Positions 52,657-61,187 of a stretch of DNA of 64,000 nt are shown here, one piece after another. This stretch comes from Kribbella italica (GTDB taxonomy: Bacteria > Actinomycetota > Actinomycetes > Propionibacteriales > Kribbellaceae). Numbering within the stretch: the stretch's first letter is position 1; each line of letters starts with the position of its first letter. The DNA is taken from positions 2,356,001 to 2,420,000 of the forward strand of contig NZ_JACHMY010000001.1 in assembly GCF_014205135.1 (NCBI RefSeq), given 5' to 3'. Both the position numbers and the translations under genes were made by a program. The notes beneath the pieces were generated by a model that ran no database searches, was not told where the DNA came from, and was given only the letters and a program-made list of their open reading frames with translations.

Positions 52657-53534
52657 GCAGCTTCGCCGAAACGCCCCGGCTGACCCCGGGCAGAACCGTT
52701 CTGATGGTGGTCCTCGCGCTCGGCGGCTTCCTGATGGTGGTGCCGTTCCTGTGGATGATCCTCACGTCGTTCAAGACGCTGAACGAGGTGAACGGCTTCG
52801 CCTGGCTGCCGAACCAGGTGGAGTGGATGAACTACGTGAACGCGCTGAAGGCCGCGCCGTTCGCGACGTACTTCCGCAACAGCGTGATCGTCGTGGTCGG
52901 TCAGACCATCCCGGTCCTGCTGTTCTGTACGGCGGCCGGCTACGCGCTCGCGCAGCTGCCGATCCGCGGCCGCAAGGGCATCCTGAACTACTTCATCCTG
53001 CTGCTGATCGTGCCGTTCCAGGTGCTGATCGTTCCGCTGTTCCTCGTCGTCCGGCGGATTCCGCTGGCCGGGGGCAACGACATCCTCGGCAACGGCGGTA
53101 CCGGCTGGCTGAACACCTGGGCCGCGCTGATCGTGCCGTTCGTGTCGGCACCGCTGTTCACCTTCCTGGCCCGGCAGTTCTTCGTCTCGCTGCCGGCCGA
53201 GCTGGCCGACGCGGCCCGGGTGGACGGCGTGTCCGAGATCGGGATCTTCTTCCGGATCATGGCGCCGCTGGCCGCGCCCGCGTTCGTCACGATCGCGCTG
53301 TTCAACGTGGAGTCGGCGTGGAACGGGTTCATCTGGCCGCTTGTGGCGACCAGCTCGGAGAACCTGCGGCCGCTGCAGTTCGGCCTGGCGACCTTCGCGC
53401 AGGGACAGGGCAGCGTGCAGTGGCCTTTCCTGATGGCGATGTCCGCGCTCGCTACGCTGCCGATGATCCTGCTGTTCATCTTCGGTCAGCGCTACTTCAT
53501 CGCCGGGATGGCAACGTCAGGGATCAAGGGATGA
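52653..53534 (+). CDS. CUT1 sugar ABC transporter permease (MalG type)
   Basis: The 293-aa permease has six hydrophobic segments, the EAA loop DAARVDGVSEIGIFFRIMAPLAAP and the typical C-terminus FGQRYFIAGMATSGIKG. A GTG start overlaps the MalF-type stop, and its own stop overlaps the next enzyme's ATG (ATGA). The extended loop after the third helix (RRIPLAGGNDILGNGGTGWLNTW) is a feature of one CUT1 subgroup in actinobacteria. It forms the translocation path with the preceding permease. Confidence 0.94.
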   Translation: MSSFAETPRLTPGRTVLMVVLALGGFLMVVPFLWMILTSFKTLNEVNGFAWLPNQVEWMNYVNALKAAPFATYFRNSVIVVVGQTIPVLLFCTAAGYALAQLPIRGRKGILNYFILLLIVPFQVLIVPLFLVVRRIPLAGGNDILGNGGTGWLNTWAALIVPFVSAPLFTFLARQFFVSLPAELADAARVDGVSEIGIFFRIMAPLAAPAFVTIALFNVESAWNGFIWPLVATSSENLRPLQFGLATFAQGQGSVQWPFLMAMSALATLPMILLFIFGQRYFIAGMATSGIKG

Positions 53535-55507
53535 CAGAGAGGCACTCGATGAAGCTCGCTCCGCTGGACGTCACCGGCCCGCTGGCCGCACTCCTCCCGC
53601 CGGAGGACCGGGCGCTGAGCCCCTACACCGGCGTCACCCGCGAGCACTGGATCGCGGTCGCCGATCACCTGCTGACGTCGGCCGACGCGTACCGGTCGCC
53701 AGAAGGTGCCCGGATCAACTTCCCCGGCCGCCCGTCCCAGCAGGGCCCGGCGACCGACGGGCTGGAGGGTTTCGCCCGGACGTTCCTGCTGGCCGCGTTC
53801 CTGCACGCCGGGGGCGCCGACCGCAACAACCACCTGCAGAGGTACGTCGACGGCCTGGTCGCCGGGACCCGTACGGTCGGTGCCGATGACAACGAGTCCT
53901 GGCCCGAGGTCGGGCACGTCGGCCGGACCGGGCAACCGCACGTCGAGGCGGCCGGGATCGCGCTCAGCCTGCACCTGACCAAGGACGACACGTGGGGCCG
54001 GCTCAAGCCGGACGAGCAGGACCGGCTGGCGGCGTGGTTCCGGGCGACGATCGAGAAGGAACCGTCGCCGAACAACTGGTACCTGTTCCCCGCGACGATC
54101 GCGAGCTTCCTCGAAGGCGTCGGCCGGGCCGACGACCAGACCCGGTACGTGCTCGACCGGGCGCTCGGTCTGATCGAGGTTTGGTACCGCGGCGAGGGCT
54201 GGTACTCCGACGGCGCCGGTGAGGCGTACGACCACTACGTCGGCTGGGCGATGCACCTCTACCCGGTGCTGCACGCACACCTGCGGGGCCTGACGTCCTT
54301 GGCGGACAAGCTCGGCCCGCGGCTCGACGAGTTCCTGGACAGCTTCGGCCGGACCTTCGACCGCGACGGCTCTCCCCTGTACTACGGCCGCAGCATGACG
54401 TACCGGACCGCGACCCTCGCGGCGGTTGCGCTCGGCGAGGCGGTGGGTCGGACCCCGCTGACCCCGGGCCAGTCGCGACGGATCCTCTCGGCGGGGCTGC
54501 GCTACTTCGTCGAGCGCGGCTCGATCACCGAGCACGGCGTACTGTCGCTCGGCTGGCACGGCGAGCACCTGCCGAGCCTGCAGCGGTACTCGGGCCCTGG
54601 TTCGCCGTACTGGGCATCGAAGGGATTCCTTGCCCTGATGCTGCCGGCGGACCACCCGGTCTGGACGGCGACCGAGGAAGCGCTGCCGGCCGACTCCGAG
54701 GACCACGTTCGGTCGCTGGGTGTCGGGCTGCTGATCCAGACGACGGCTGCCGACGGGCTCGTACGGGTGCACAACCACGGCAGCGATCACCTGAAGCCGG
54801 ACGCCGCCGACGCGGGTGCGCCGGATCCGCTGTACTCGCGGCTCGGTTACTCGACGCGGACCGGACCGACCTCGCTGCACGATCCGGCCGACAACGAGCT
54901 GCAGGTGCGGATCCGGCGGGTGTGGAGCGCGCGCCGGCGGATCCATCGCGTCGCGACCGGCGACAACTGGGCGGCGTCCTGGCACGCGCCGCGGTTCCCG
55001 CAGTTCTCGCCGTGGGAGGGCAGCGACTCCGCGGACGGCGGGCCGGTGCTGCCGTCGGCGCGGATCGAGAGTCTGACGGCGGTGCACGGTGCGCTGGAGG
55101 TGCGGATCCATCGGCTGATCTGGGTGCCGCCTGCGTTGCCCGTGCGGCTGGGTGGCTGGGCGGTCGCTGGTTCGCATCCTGGTGAGTTCGCGGTCTCGCA
55201 GAGCGGTTTGACTGTTGGCGTCGAGGTCGGCGGACTTCGCTCGGCGGTGACCGGGCTGCACGGCTGGGAATCGGCCGGTGCGACGCCGGCGCCGTACGGG
55301 ACGGCGTACGGCGAATGGGCTGTTGTGTCCGAGCTGCTCGCGACGACCTCGGCGGAGGACACCGTGTACGTCGCGGCCGCGTCCCTCAGCGCTGTGCCGG
55401 TCGAGGCCGCGGTGGAGGCGTCGGTCGACGGCCCGGTGGTCACGGTTCGCTGGCCGGATCGGGAACAGGCCTTCGACCTCGACGCAATTTTTGCCGGGAT
55501 CAGGTAA
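53531..55507 (+). CDS. DUF2264 protein (GH154-type, putative beta-glucuronidase)
   Basis: The 658-aa protein carries the DUF2264 (alpha/alpha)6-type domain in residues about 30-390. Markers are RSPEGARINFPGRPSQQGPATDGLEGFARTFLLAA, then PNNWYLFPATIASFLEG and YRGEGWYSDGAGEAYDHYVGWAMHLYP, followed by a C-terminal beta domain. Part of this family has been classed as GH154, with beta-glucuronidase activity reported for a Bacteroides member; activity here is inferred. No signal peptide is seen, so the substrate would be imported. The ATG overlaps the MalG-type stop, which makes this enzyme the dedicated partner of the importer. A LacI regulator follows 9 nt later. Confidence 0.82.
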   Translation: MTERHSMKLAPLDVTGPLAALLPPEDRALSPYTGVTREHWIAVADHLLTSADAYRSPEGARINFPGRPSQQGPATDGLEGFARTFLLAAFLHAGGADRNNHLQRYVDGLVAGTRTVGADDNESWPEVGHVGRTGQPHVEAAGIALSLHLTKDDTWGRLKPDEQDRLAAWFRATIEKEPSPNNWYLFPATIASFLEGVGRADDQTRYVLDRALGLIEVWYRGEGWYSDGAGEAYDHYVGWAMHLYPVLHAHLRGLTSLADKLGPRLDEFLDSFGRTFDRDGSPLYYGRSMTYRTATLAAVALGEAVGRTPLTPGQSRRILSAGLRYFVERGSITEHGVLSLGWHGEHLPSLQRYSGPGSPYWASKGFLALMLPADHPVWTATEEALPADSEDHVRSLGVGLLIQTTAADGLVRVHNHGSDHLKPDAADAGAPDPLYSRLGYSTRTGPTSLHDPADNELQVRIRRVWSARRRIHRVATGDNWAASWHAPRFPQFSPWEGSDSADGGPVLPSARIESLTAVHGALEVRIHRLIWVPPALPVRLGGWAVAGSHPGEFAVSQSGLTVGVEVGGLRSAVTGLHGWESAGATPAPYGTAYGEWAVVSELLATTSAEDTVYVAAASLSAVPVEAAVEASVDGPVVTVRWPDREQAFDLDAIFAGIR

Positions 55508-55516
55508 GAAGTACGG

Positions 55517-56602
55517 ATGGCTGAGATCGAGGGGGCGCGGCGGAGCGGACCGACGCTGCGCGATGTGGCCCGGCACGCGCAGGTCTCGGTCGCGACCGCG
55601 TCCCGGGCGCTGACCAGCGACTACCCGGTCGCCGAACCGACGCGGCTGAAGGTGCTGCGGGCGGTCGAGGAGCTCAACTACGTCGTCACCACGCGCGCGC
55701 CGAAACGCACCCCGGCGACATCCTTGATCGCGATGGTGGTCTCGGACGTCATCTCACCACTGCGCAGCCTGGTGGCGACCGGCATGGCCGAGGCCGCCGG
55801 CGACTACGGGCGACTCAGCTCGGTCTACATCACCGGCGGGGACACGCGGCGCGAGGACGAGGTGTTCGCGCGGCTCGAGGAGCAGGACGACGTCGAGGCG
55901 GTGATCGTCGTCGGTGGCGTCGAGGTCACCGACGAGTACGAGCAGCGGATGGCGGCTCATGCCCACGCCCTGCACGCGCGGGGATCGCAGCTGGTGCTGT
56001 GCGGGCGGCCGCCGCTGCCGGCCGGCGTACCGGCGCTGGTGGTCGAGTACGACAACCGCGGGGGTGCGTACGCCGCGACGAGTCATCTGTTGTCGATGGG
56101 GCACCGGCAGATCCTCACGCTGACCGGGCCGGAGCGCTCGACGACAACGATCGGCCGTGTCCACGGCTATCAACAGGCCCTGGCCGACTTCGGCGTCGAC
56201 GTCGATCCCGCTCTCGTCATCGCCAGCTCAGCCGATCGCAGCGGCGCGTACCAAAGCTGTCAGCGGGTGCTCGGCGAGAAGCTGCAGTTCACCGCGATCT
56301 TCGCCCACAACGACGTCATGGCTTCGGGAGCGTTGGCGGCGCTGAAGGAGCAGGGGCTGAGCGTCCCCGACGACATCTCCTTGGTCGGCTACGACAACAT
56401 CCCGGTCGCCCAGGAGCTGTCTCCACCGCTCACCACGGTCTACATGCCCCACGAAGAGATGGGCAAAGCCGCAGTACGGCTGGCGGTAGAACGCCCGGCC
56501 CCCGGCTCGGGCCGCGAACGCCAGCTCCTCGGCACGCACATCGTCATCCGGACGTCCGTGAAGCCCTTTCGTCACCTCGGCAGCGGGGCGCGGCCGGTGT
56601 AG
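55517..56602 (+). CDS. LacI-family transcriptional regulator
   Basis: The 361-aa regulator has the LacI HTH at residues 12-35 (PTLRDVARHAQVSVATASRALTSD), a hinge and a sugar-binding sensor domain with the late signature FAHNDVMASGALAALKEQGLSVPDDISLVGYDNIPVAQELSPPLTTV. It is the last gene of the binding protein, permease, permease, DUF2264 operon, 9 nt after the previous stop. It probably recognises the LacI-type sites at 49251-49262 and 50373-50386, giving sugar-induced derepression of its own operon and the 2-hydroxyacid dehydrogenase. Its 3' end overlaps the convergent nitrilase gene by 31 bp. Confidence 0.92.
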   Translation: MAEIEGARRSGPTLRDVARHAQVSVATASRALTSDYPVAEPTRLKVLRAVEELNYVVTTRAPKRTPATSLIAMVVSDVISPLRSLVATGMAEAAGDYGRLSSVYITGGDTRREDEVFARLEEQDDVEAVIVVGGVEVTDEYEQRMAAHAHALHARGSQLVLCGRPPLPAGVPALVVEYDNRGGAYAATSHLLSMGHRQILTLTGPERSTTTIGRVHGYQQALADFGVDVDPALVIASSADRSGAYQSCQRVLGEKLQFTAIFAHNDVMASGALAALKEQGLSVPDDISLVGYDNIPVAQELSPPLTTVYMPHEEMGKAAVRLAVERPAPGSGRERQLLGTHIVIRTSVKPFRHLGSGARPV

Positions 56603-57471
56603 CCGAGCAGTTGGTCGTACAGGTCGGTCCGGCGGTCGCGGTGCAGGTCGTTGAGCTGGTTCCAGATCGGGGCCGTGCGGGCGGCCGTCAGGTCGAGGTC
56701 GGCGTACACGATGGTGTCCTCGTCCGGGCCGGCGATGCGGCCGATCGGCCAGCCGTTGGTGCCGGCGATCAGCGAGTTGCCCATGAAGCCGGCGCCGCGC
56801 TCCTGGCCGATCCGGTCCGCGGTGGCGATGAAGACGTTGTTGGCGTGCGCCGCGGTCATCGTCAGGTACGCCGCCATGCAGACGCCGCTCGCGTCGTACA
56901 GGGGTGGTGGGGTCCACACCCAGCCGGTGGGGATGCAGATGATGTCCGCGCCCAGTTGCGCCACGATCCGCGCGGTCTCGGGGAACCAGATGTCCCAGCA
57001 GACCAGCAGACCGATCCGGCCGAGCTTGGTGTCGAACACCGGGAACCCCTCGTTGCCGGGGGTGAACCACAGCTTCTCGGTGTTCCACAGGTGCGTCTTG
57101 CGGTACCGGCCGATGTAGCCGTCGGGGCCGACCAGTACGGCGGTGTCGTACAGCGTCACGCCGTCGAGCTCGGCCACGCAGCCGACGATGTAGACGTTCC
57201 GGGCCGCGGCGATCCGCGCGAACGACTCCACGGTCGGCCCGTCCGGCACGGACTCGGCGTGGGCGTAGGCCTCCTCCCGGGTCTCGAACACGTAGCCGGT
57301 GGTCGCCAGCTCGGGGAGAACGATCAGCCCTGCTCCCGCGTCCGCGGCCGCCGTCAGCCGCTGCTCCACCGCCAGCGCGTTGGCCTCGAGGTTCTCGACC
57401 CCGACCCGTGGCTCGAACTGCACGACCGCGACCCGGACCGGGCTCACCCGTTGGTCCACCGGTGACTCCAT
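56572..57471 (-). CDS. nitrilase/omega-amidase superfamily hydrolase
   Basis: The 299-aa carbon-nitrogen hydrolase has the catalytic triad E54 (LPELATTGY), K125 (RYRKTHLW) and C158 (LLVCWDIWFPE). The family includes nitrilases, aliphatic amidases and N-carbamoyl-amino-acid hydrolases. The motif GRYRKTHLWNTEKLWFTPGNEGFPVFDT is common in the amidase-like branch, so an amide substrate is more likely than a nitrile. The ATG at 57471 is preceded by GAGGAGAC; an upstream in-frame start falls close to the operator. It is divergent from an HxlR regulator, with two matching palindromes between, and overlaps the convergent lacI gene by 31 bp. Confidence 0.88.
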   Translation of the reverse strand: MESPVDQRVSPVRVAVVQFEPRVGVENLEANALAVEQRLTAAADAGAGLIVLPELATTGYVFETREEAYAHAESVPDGPTVESFARIAAARNVYIVGCVAELDGVTLYDTAVLVGPDGYIGRYRKTHLWNTEKLWFTPGNEGFPVFDTKLGRIGLLVCWDIWFPETARIVAQLGADIICIPTGWVWTPPPLYDASGVCMAAYLTMTAAHANNVFIATADRIGQERGAGFMGNSLIAGTNGWPIGRIAGPDEDTIVYADLDLTAARTAPIWNQLNDLHRDRRTDLYDQLLGYTGRAPLPR

Positions 57472-57496
57472 GACGTCTCCTCGCCTCACCAAAACT

Positions 57497-57513
57497 GGTT
57501 TCAACTTGAAACC
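57497..57513. promoter_or_regulatory. HxlR operator 1 (GGTTTCAACTTGAAACC)
   Basis: A palindrome with perfect 6-bp arms GGTTTC/GAAACC lies 26 nt before the nitrilase start. It shares the GGTTT...CTTG...AACC layout with the second site. Confidence 0.65.
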
Positions 57514-57536
57514 GATAGAGCGAGAGCCTAGAACAG

Positions 57537-57557
57537 GTGGTTTATACTTGCAACCAC
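57537..57557. promoter_or_regulatory. HxlR operator 2
   Basis: GTGGTT at 57537-57542 pairs with AACCAC at 57552-57557, and TATACT inside (57543-57548) may be the -10 of the hxlR gene. Its centre is 42 bp from that of the first site, four helical turns, so two dimers could bind on one face. Confidence 0.65.
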
Positions 57558-57601
57558 TTAGCCGCGGTGCGCCGCGGCACCGTCAGCCGGAGGGGACGCG
57601 A

Positions 57602-58051
57602 ATGCCGCAGCGCGTGACGCACGAGGGCGCGGAGTGCCCGGTCGCCCGGGCGGTCGACGTCATCGGTGACCGCTGGTCGCTGCTCATCGTCCGCGACGCC
57701 TTCGACGGCATCCGGCGGTTCAGCGAGTTCCAGCGCAACCTCGGCCTGGCCAAGAACATCCTGTCCTCACGGCTGCGCGAACTCGTGGCGCACGACATCC
57801 TCGAGATCCTGCCGGGCGCGGACGGCAGCGCCTACCACGAGTACGCGCTGACCCCGAAGGGACGCGACCTGTTCGTCATCCTCGTGAGCCTGCGGCAGTG
57901 GGGCGAGGAGCACCTGTTCGACCGCACCGAACCTCACTCGGTCCTGCTCGACACGAAGGCGAACAAGCCACTGCGCAAGCTCCGGGTCACCGACCACTCC
58001 GGCCGGGCCCTCGGCTCCGAGGAGGCCGTCGTCCGGAAGGTCGGGGAGTAG
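57602..58051 (+). CDS. HxlR-family transcriptional regulator
   Basis: The 149-aa winged-helix protein has the HxlR core: CPVARAVDVIGDRWSLLIVRDAFDGIRRFSEFQRNLGLAKNILSSRLRELVAHDILEI, with the single N-terminal Cys (residue 12) that in relatives can sense thiol-reactive compounds. A C-terminal extension of about 40 residues follows the domain. GGAGGGGA precedes the ATG. It is divergent from the nitrilase gene and almost certainly binds the two palindromes between them. The following AKR gene is convergent and ends 13 nt away. Confidence 0.9.
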   Translation: MPQRVTHEGAECPVARAVDVIGDRWSLLIVRDAFDGIRRFSEFQRNLGLAKNILSSRLRELVAHDILEILPGADGSAYHEYALTPKGRDLFVILVSLRQWGEEHLFDRTEPHSVLLDTKANKPLRKLRVTDHSGRALGSEEAVVRKVGE

Positions 58052-58064
58052 GCCACACGTGGGC

Positions 58065-58913
58065 TTACGCAGTCCCGATCGGCGCCAGGTCGGCGGCGTA
58101 GGCGAACGCGAGATCTTCGTCCCACGGATCGCTTTCCGCGGCGAGGGAGTCCAGGACCGTTCGGGGTCTGGTGGCGCCCGAGACGACGGACAGGACCGGG
58201 GACGATTGCAAGAGGGCCTTCAGCTGCAGGCGTTGCAGGGACAGTCCACGCTGCTCGGCCTGGGCTGTCAGGTGCGGGGCGGGGGCCGGGCTGCGGAGGG
58301 GTGAGTAGGCGAAGAACGGGACGTCGTGGGCCTCGCACCAGGCGAGGACGTCGGCGGACTCCCGTCCCATCGCGGTGTGGTGGTTCTGCACGGCGTCGAT
58401 GCGGCTGACGGCCACCGCGCGCTCGAGGTCGGCGACGGTGACGTTCGAAACGCCGATGCGGGCGACCTTGCCCTCGTCACGCAGGGCCGCAAGGGCCGCG
58501 ACGCCTTCCTCGACGTGCTGTTCGGCAAGGTCGACCCGGTGCAGGTAGTAGAGGTCGAGCCTGCCGAACACGCGCAGACTCGTCTCCACGTCGGCACGGA
58601 TCCTGGGTGCGCTGAGGTCGGCATCCCACGTACTCGGGCCGGTCCGGGAGTGGCCGCCCTTCGTACCGACAATGGCTCCGGTGCCACGGGCCGCGTCGGC
58701 GGCCAACTGCTCGCCGTACAGCGGATCATCGACGCGCGCGTACGCCCGGGCGGTGTCCAAGATGCCGGCGCCCGCGGCAAGGCCCGCGCGAAGCGTGGCC
58801 AGGTCGGCGGCGCGGTCGCGCGGATCGAACGAGAAGCCCGCAACCCCGAGCACGACCCTGCCGACGAGCGACTCCGACGGATGAGGGCCGAGCGGCTCCC
58901 CGGACCCACTCAC
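58065..58913 (-). CDS. aldo/keto reductase
   Basis: The 282-aa NADPH-dependent carbonyl reductase shows the catalytic tetrad D53 and Y58 (LDTARAYARVDDPLYGE), K85 (VGTKGG) and H125 (LYYLHRVD), plus the cofactor-binding VVSGATRPRTV loop near the C-terminus. It belongs to the AKR superfamily; the small size and the DTA-AYA variant of the DTA-YG motif make the exact subfamily uncertain. The GTG start overlaps the stop of the LysR gene (GTGA), so regulator and enzyme are co-expressed. Substrate is unknown. Confidence 0.88.
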   Translation of the reverse strand: MSGSGEPLGPHPSESLVGRVVLGVAGFSFDPRDRAADLATLRAGLAAGAGILDTARAYARVDDPLYGEQLAADAARGTGAIVGTKGGHSRTGPSTWDADLSAPRIRADVETSLRVFGRLDLYYLHRVDLAEQHVEEGVAALAALRDEGKVARIGVSNVTVADLERAVAVSRIDAVQNHHTAMGRESADVLAWCEAHDVPFFAYSPLRSPAPAPHLTAQAEQRGLSLQRLQLKALLQSSPVLSVVSGATRPRTVLDSLAAESDPWDEDLAFAYAADLAPIGTA

Positions 58914-59728
58914 CGCGAAGCCGCGCGGACGAGGGCGGCGGTGGCGGTCGAGCGGGAGAGTTGCGGCCAGGCGATGGACAGCTTGGCGGGTGGGGAGTCC
59001 GGGACCACGCGGTAGGCCACGCCATCGCGTGGGTAGCGGCTGACCACTGACTCGGGTAGGAGGGTGACGAGGTCGCCCAGTTCGACCTGCTGCAGCAGTT
59101 GCGGGAGGTCTCGTACGCCGTACTGCGCGACCAGTTCGTCGAGCTGTCCCTGCAGCTCCAACGGCTCGGGCGACAAGCCGAGGTCGGCCAGCTCGATCTC
59201 GGTCCGGGCAGCGAGTGGGTGATGGGCGGCGAGCGCGACGACGCGGCGTTCGGTGGCGATGGTCTCGGCGTCCAGGCCGGTGCGGTCGAACGGTTCGGGG
59301 ATCAACGCCGCATCGGCGTACCCGTCCCGCAGAAGCTGCGCCTGCTCACCCCACCCACAGAACTGCACGACGACCGGCGTCGCGGCCGGATCGTCCGCGT
59401 AGTTGGCCAGGAGAACCTCCAGCATCCCCGCGTCGCTGTCGGCCTTCACCGCGAGGACCAGCTTCGACTCGGCCGCACGTTGCGCCCGGCGACCAGCGGC
59501 ATCCAGCGCCGACAGCGCACCGCGCGCTTCGTCGAGCAGGACCACTCCGGCGTCGGTCAGTACGACGGCGCGCGTGGTCCGCTCGAACAGCGTGACCGCG
59601 AGCTCGTCCTCCAGCTTGCGAATCGCGCGGGACAGGGGTGGCGGCGAGATGCCGAGCCGCTCGGCCGCGCGGGCGAAGTTGAGTTCCTCGCCGACGGCAA
59701 CGAAGTAGCGCAGTGCCCGGGACTCCAC
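58910..59728 (-). CDS. LysR-family transcriptional regulator
   Basis: The 272-aa regulator has the LysR HTH at residues 4-62 (RALRYFVAVGEELNFARAAERLGISPPPLSRAIRKLEDELAVTLFERTTRAVVLTDAG) and a substrate-binding domain that is a little short for the family (about 200 residues). The start is GTG 59728 with AAGGAGG upstream; no suitable ATG exists. It is divergent from the NmrA-like gene with a palindrome of LysR type between them, and it is co-transcribed with the AKR gene. Both enzymes may handle related reactive carbonyls (inference). Confidence 0.9.
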   Translation of the reverse strand: MESRALRYFVAVGEELNFARAAERLGISPPPLSRAIRKLEDELAVTLFERTTRAVVLTDAGVVLLDEARGALSALDAAGRRAQRAAESKLVLAVKADSDAGMLEVLLANYADDPAATPVVVQFCGWGEQAQLLRDGYADAALIPEPFDRTGLDAETIATERRVVALAAHHPLAARTEIELADLGLSPEPLELQGQLDELVAQYGVRDLPQLLQQVELGDLVTLLPESVVSRYPRDGVAYRVVPDSPPAKLSIAWPQLSRSTATAALVRAASR

Positions 59729-59744
59729 GGCGGCCTCCTTGCGG

Positions 59745-59763
59745 TGTTGCCCTGAGGGTAACA
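59745..59763. promoter_or_regulatory. LysR-type palindrome TGTTGCCCTGAGGGTAACA
   Basis: Eight of nine base pairs are symmetric around the central G, and the element has the T-N11-A form of LysR sites. It is 17 nt upstream of the lysR start and 56 nt before the NmrA-like gene, the usual position for autoregulation plus activation. Confidence 0.65.
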
Positions 59764-59818
59764 ACCGGGTCCGGGACGGACCTTCAGTTCGGTCGATCCG
59801 CCGCGCAGGATCGTTCCC

Positions 59819-60688
59819 ATGATCACCGTCACCACGCCCACCGGCCAGATCGGTCGCGTCGTCCTCGACCACCTGCTGAACAGCCCGCTCCGCGACCGGC
59901 TTCGCGTGATCGTTCGCGATCCGGACCGGCTGCCCTCGGGTGTTCGTGAACGCGTCGACGTCGTCCAGGGATCGCACGACGATCCCGAGGTCCTGGCGAA
60001 GGCGTTCGCCGGCGCGACCAGTGTGTTCTGGCTCGTTCCGCCCAACCCACAAGCGACCGACGTCGACGAGTACTACCTCGACTTCGCCCGCGAGGCGGCC
60101 AAGGCGATCCAGCAGTACGGCGTACGGCGGCTGGTCGGCGTTTCCACCCTGGGCCGCGGTGTCGCCGAGAACGCCGGCCTGCTGTCGGCCGCGCTCGCCG
60201 CGGACGAGCTGATCGGTACGACCGGCGTGGCCCAGCGCACCATCTGCGCGCCGTACTTCCTGGAGAACTTCCTCAACCAGGCCGACTCGATCAGGCAGGG
60301 CGTGCTGTCCCTGCCGATGGACGGCGATCGCCGGCTGCGGACCTGCGCGACCGCCGACCTCGCCGCGGTCGCGGCGGATCTGCTGCTCGACGAATCGTGG
60401 ACCGGCCAGAGCGACGTCCCGGTGGCCGGGCCCGATCACCTGACGCTCGACGAGATGGCGCAGGTGATGTCGGAGGTTCTGGGCCGGCGGGTCGGCTTCC
60501 GGTCGATTGGTGATGCGGAGTACGAGGAGGCGCTGACCGGCTACGGCGTCAGTGCGGCGTGGGCCGAGGGGCTGAGCTTGATGGCGAAGGCGCAGAACGA
60601 GCAGGCGATCTACGACAGCGCGGAGTTGAGGTTGCTGCCGACGAGCCTCCGCGAATGGTTCGGCGCGGCCTTCACACCGGGACGGTGA
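59819..60688 (+). CDS. NmrA-like NAD(P)H-binding protein (atypical SDR)
   Basis: The 289-aa protein begins MITVTTPTGQIGR, the glycine motif of NmrA/HSCARG-like atypical SDRs. It contains FWLVPPNPQATDVDEYYLDFAREAAKAIQQYGVRRLVGVSTLGRG and PYFLENFLNQ, the regular landmarks of this group. The Tyr-x3-Lys catalytic pair of classical SDRs is absent, so it may sense NADP(H) or act on quinones (QOR2-like) rather than being a dehydrogenase. It is divergent from the LysR gene and is the likely main target of that regulator. Its end overlaps the convergent PNPOx-fold gene by 17 bp. Confidence 0.87.
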   Translation: MITVTTPTGQIGRVVLDHLLNSPLRDRLRVIVRDPDRLPSGVRERVDVVQGSHDDPEVLAKAFAGATSVFWLVPPNPQATDVDEYYLDFAREAAKAIQQYGVRRLVGVSTLGRGVAENAGLLSAALAADELIGTTGVAQRTICAPYFLENFLNQADSIRQGVLSLPMDGDRRLRTCATADLAAVAADLLLDESWTGQSDVPVAGPDHLTLDEMAQVMSEVLGRRVGFRSIGDAEYEEALTGYGVSAAWAEGLSLMAKAQNEQAIYDSAELRLLPTSLREWFGAAFTPGR

Positions 60689-61127
60689 GCGGCAGGCGAA
60701 CGTCGGGGCCGCCGTCGTTGATCAGTACGGACGCTTCGAGGGCATGGGCGCAGTACAGACGAAGGGCCTCGGGCGCCTGGAGCCGGGCGGCATCGAACGT
60801 CGACAGCTCGGGGAACCGGCTGCTGTAGATCTCCGCGCAGCGGGCGAGGTCCGGCGCGCCGACCTGTTCGGCGTACGCCGTCAGGTAGACGGCCTCCGCG
60901 CCGAACAGCGGCACCTGGGAGTCGAAGATGACGATGCCGACCTCGGGCCGCTCGGCGAGGTTGCGGGAGTGGCGGCTGTCGGGGTGGGACACCCAGTAGA
61001 AGTCGATGCCGCCGTCGGGCGTGTAGCAGACCGGCGACGCCCAGGGCTGCCCGTCGCGGTCGGCGGTGGCGAGGGTCAGGTAGTTGTTGGCCCCGATGAT
61101 CCGGCGAGCTGTGTCCTGTGGAGTCAT
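60672..61127 (-). CDS. pyridoxamine 5'-phosphate oxidase-fold flavoprotein
   Basis: The 151-aa protein has the split-barrel FMN-binding fold: NNYLTLATADRDGQPWASPVCYTPDGGIDFYWVSHPDSRHSRNLAERPEVGIVIFD. These are the beta strands and the SRHSRNL helix of the PNPOx-like/F420-related family. Members bind FMN, F420 or haem; the real cofactor is not decidable here. The start at 61127 (GGAGGACG 12 nt upstream) is preferred, but an in-frame ATG at 61181 would add 18 residues and reach the divergent promoter. It overlaps the NmrA-like gene by 17 bp at its 3' end. Confidence 0.82.
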   Translation of the reverse strand: MTPQDTARRIIGANNYLTLATADRDGQPWASPVCYTPDGGIDFYWVSHPDSRHSRNLAERPEVGIVIFDSQVPLFGAEAVYLTAYAEQVGAPDLARCAEIYSSRFPELSTFDAARLQAPEALRLYCAHALEASVLINDGGPDVRLPLTVPV

Positions 61128-61181
61128 GCGATCAGCGTCCTCCGGCGGCCGAGTGGGTGCATCCGTGGCCACCACGGACAT

Positions 61182-61187
61182 TAGAGT
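61182..61187 (+). promoter_or_regulatory. -10 box for leaderless STAND regulator gene
   Basis: TAGAGT lies 6 nt before the ATG at 61194 and no ribosome site is present, so the transcript is probably leaderless. Confidence 0.5.
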
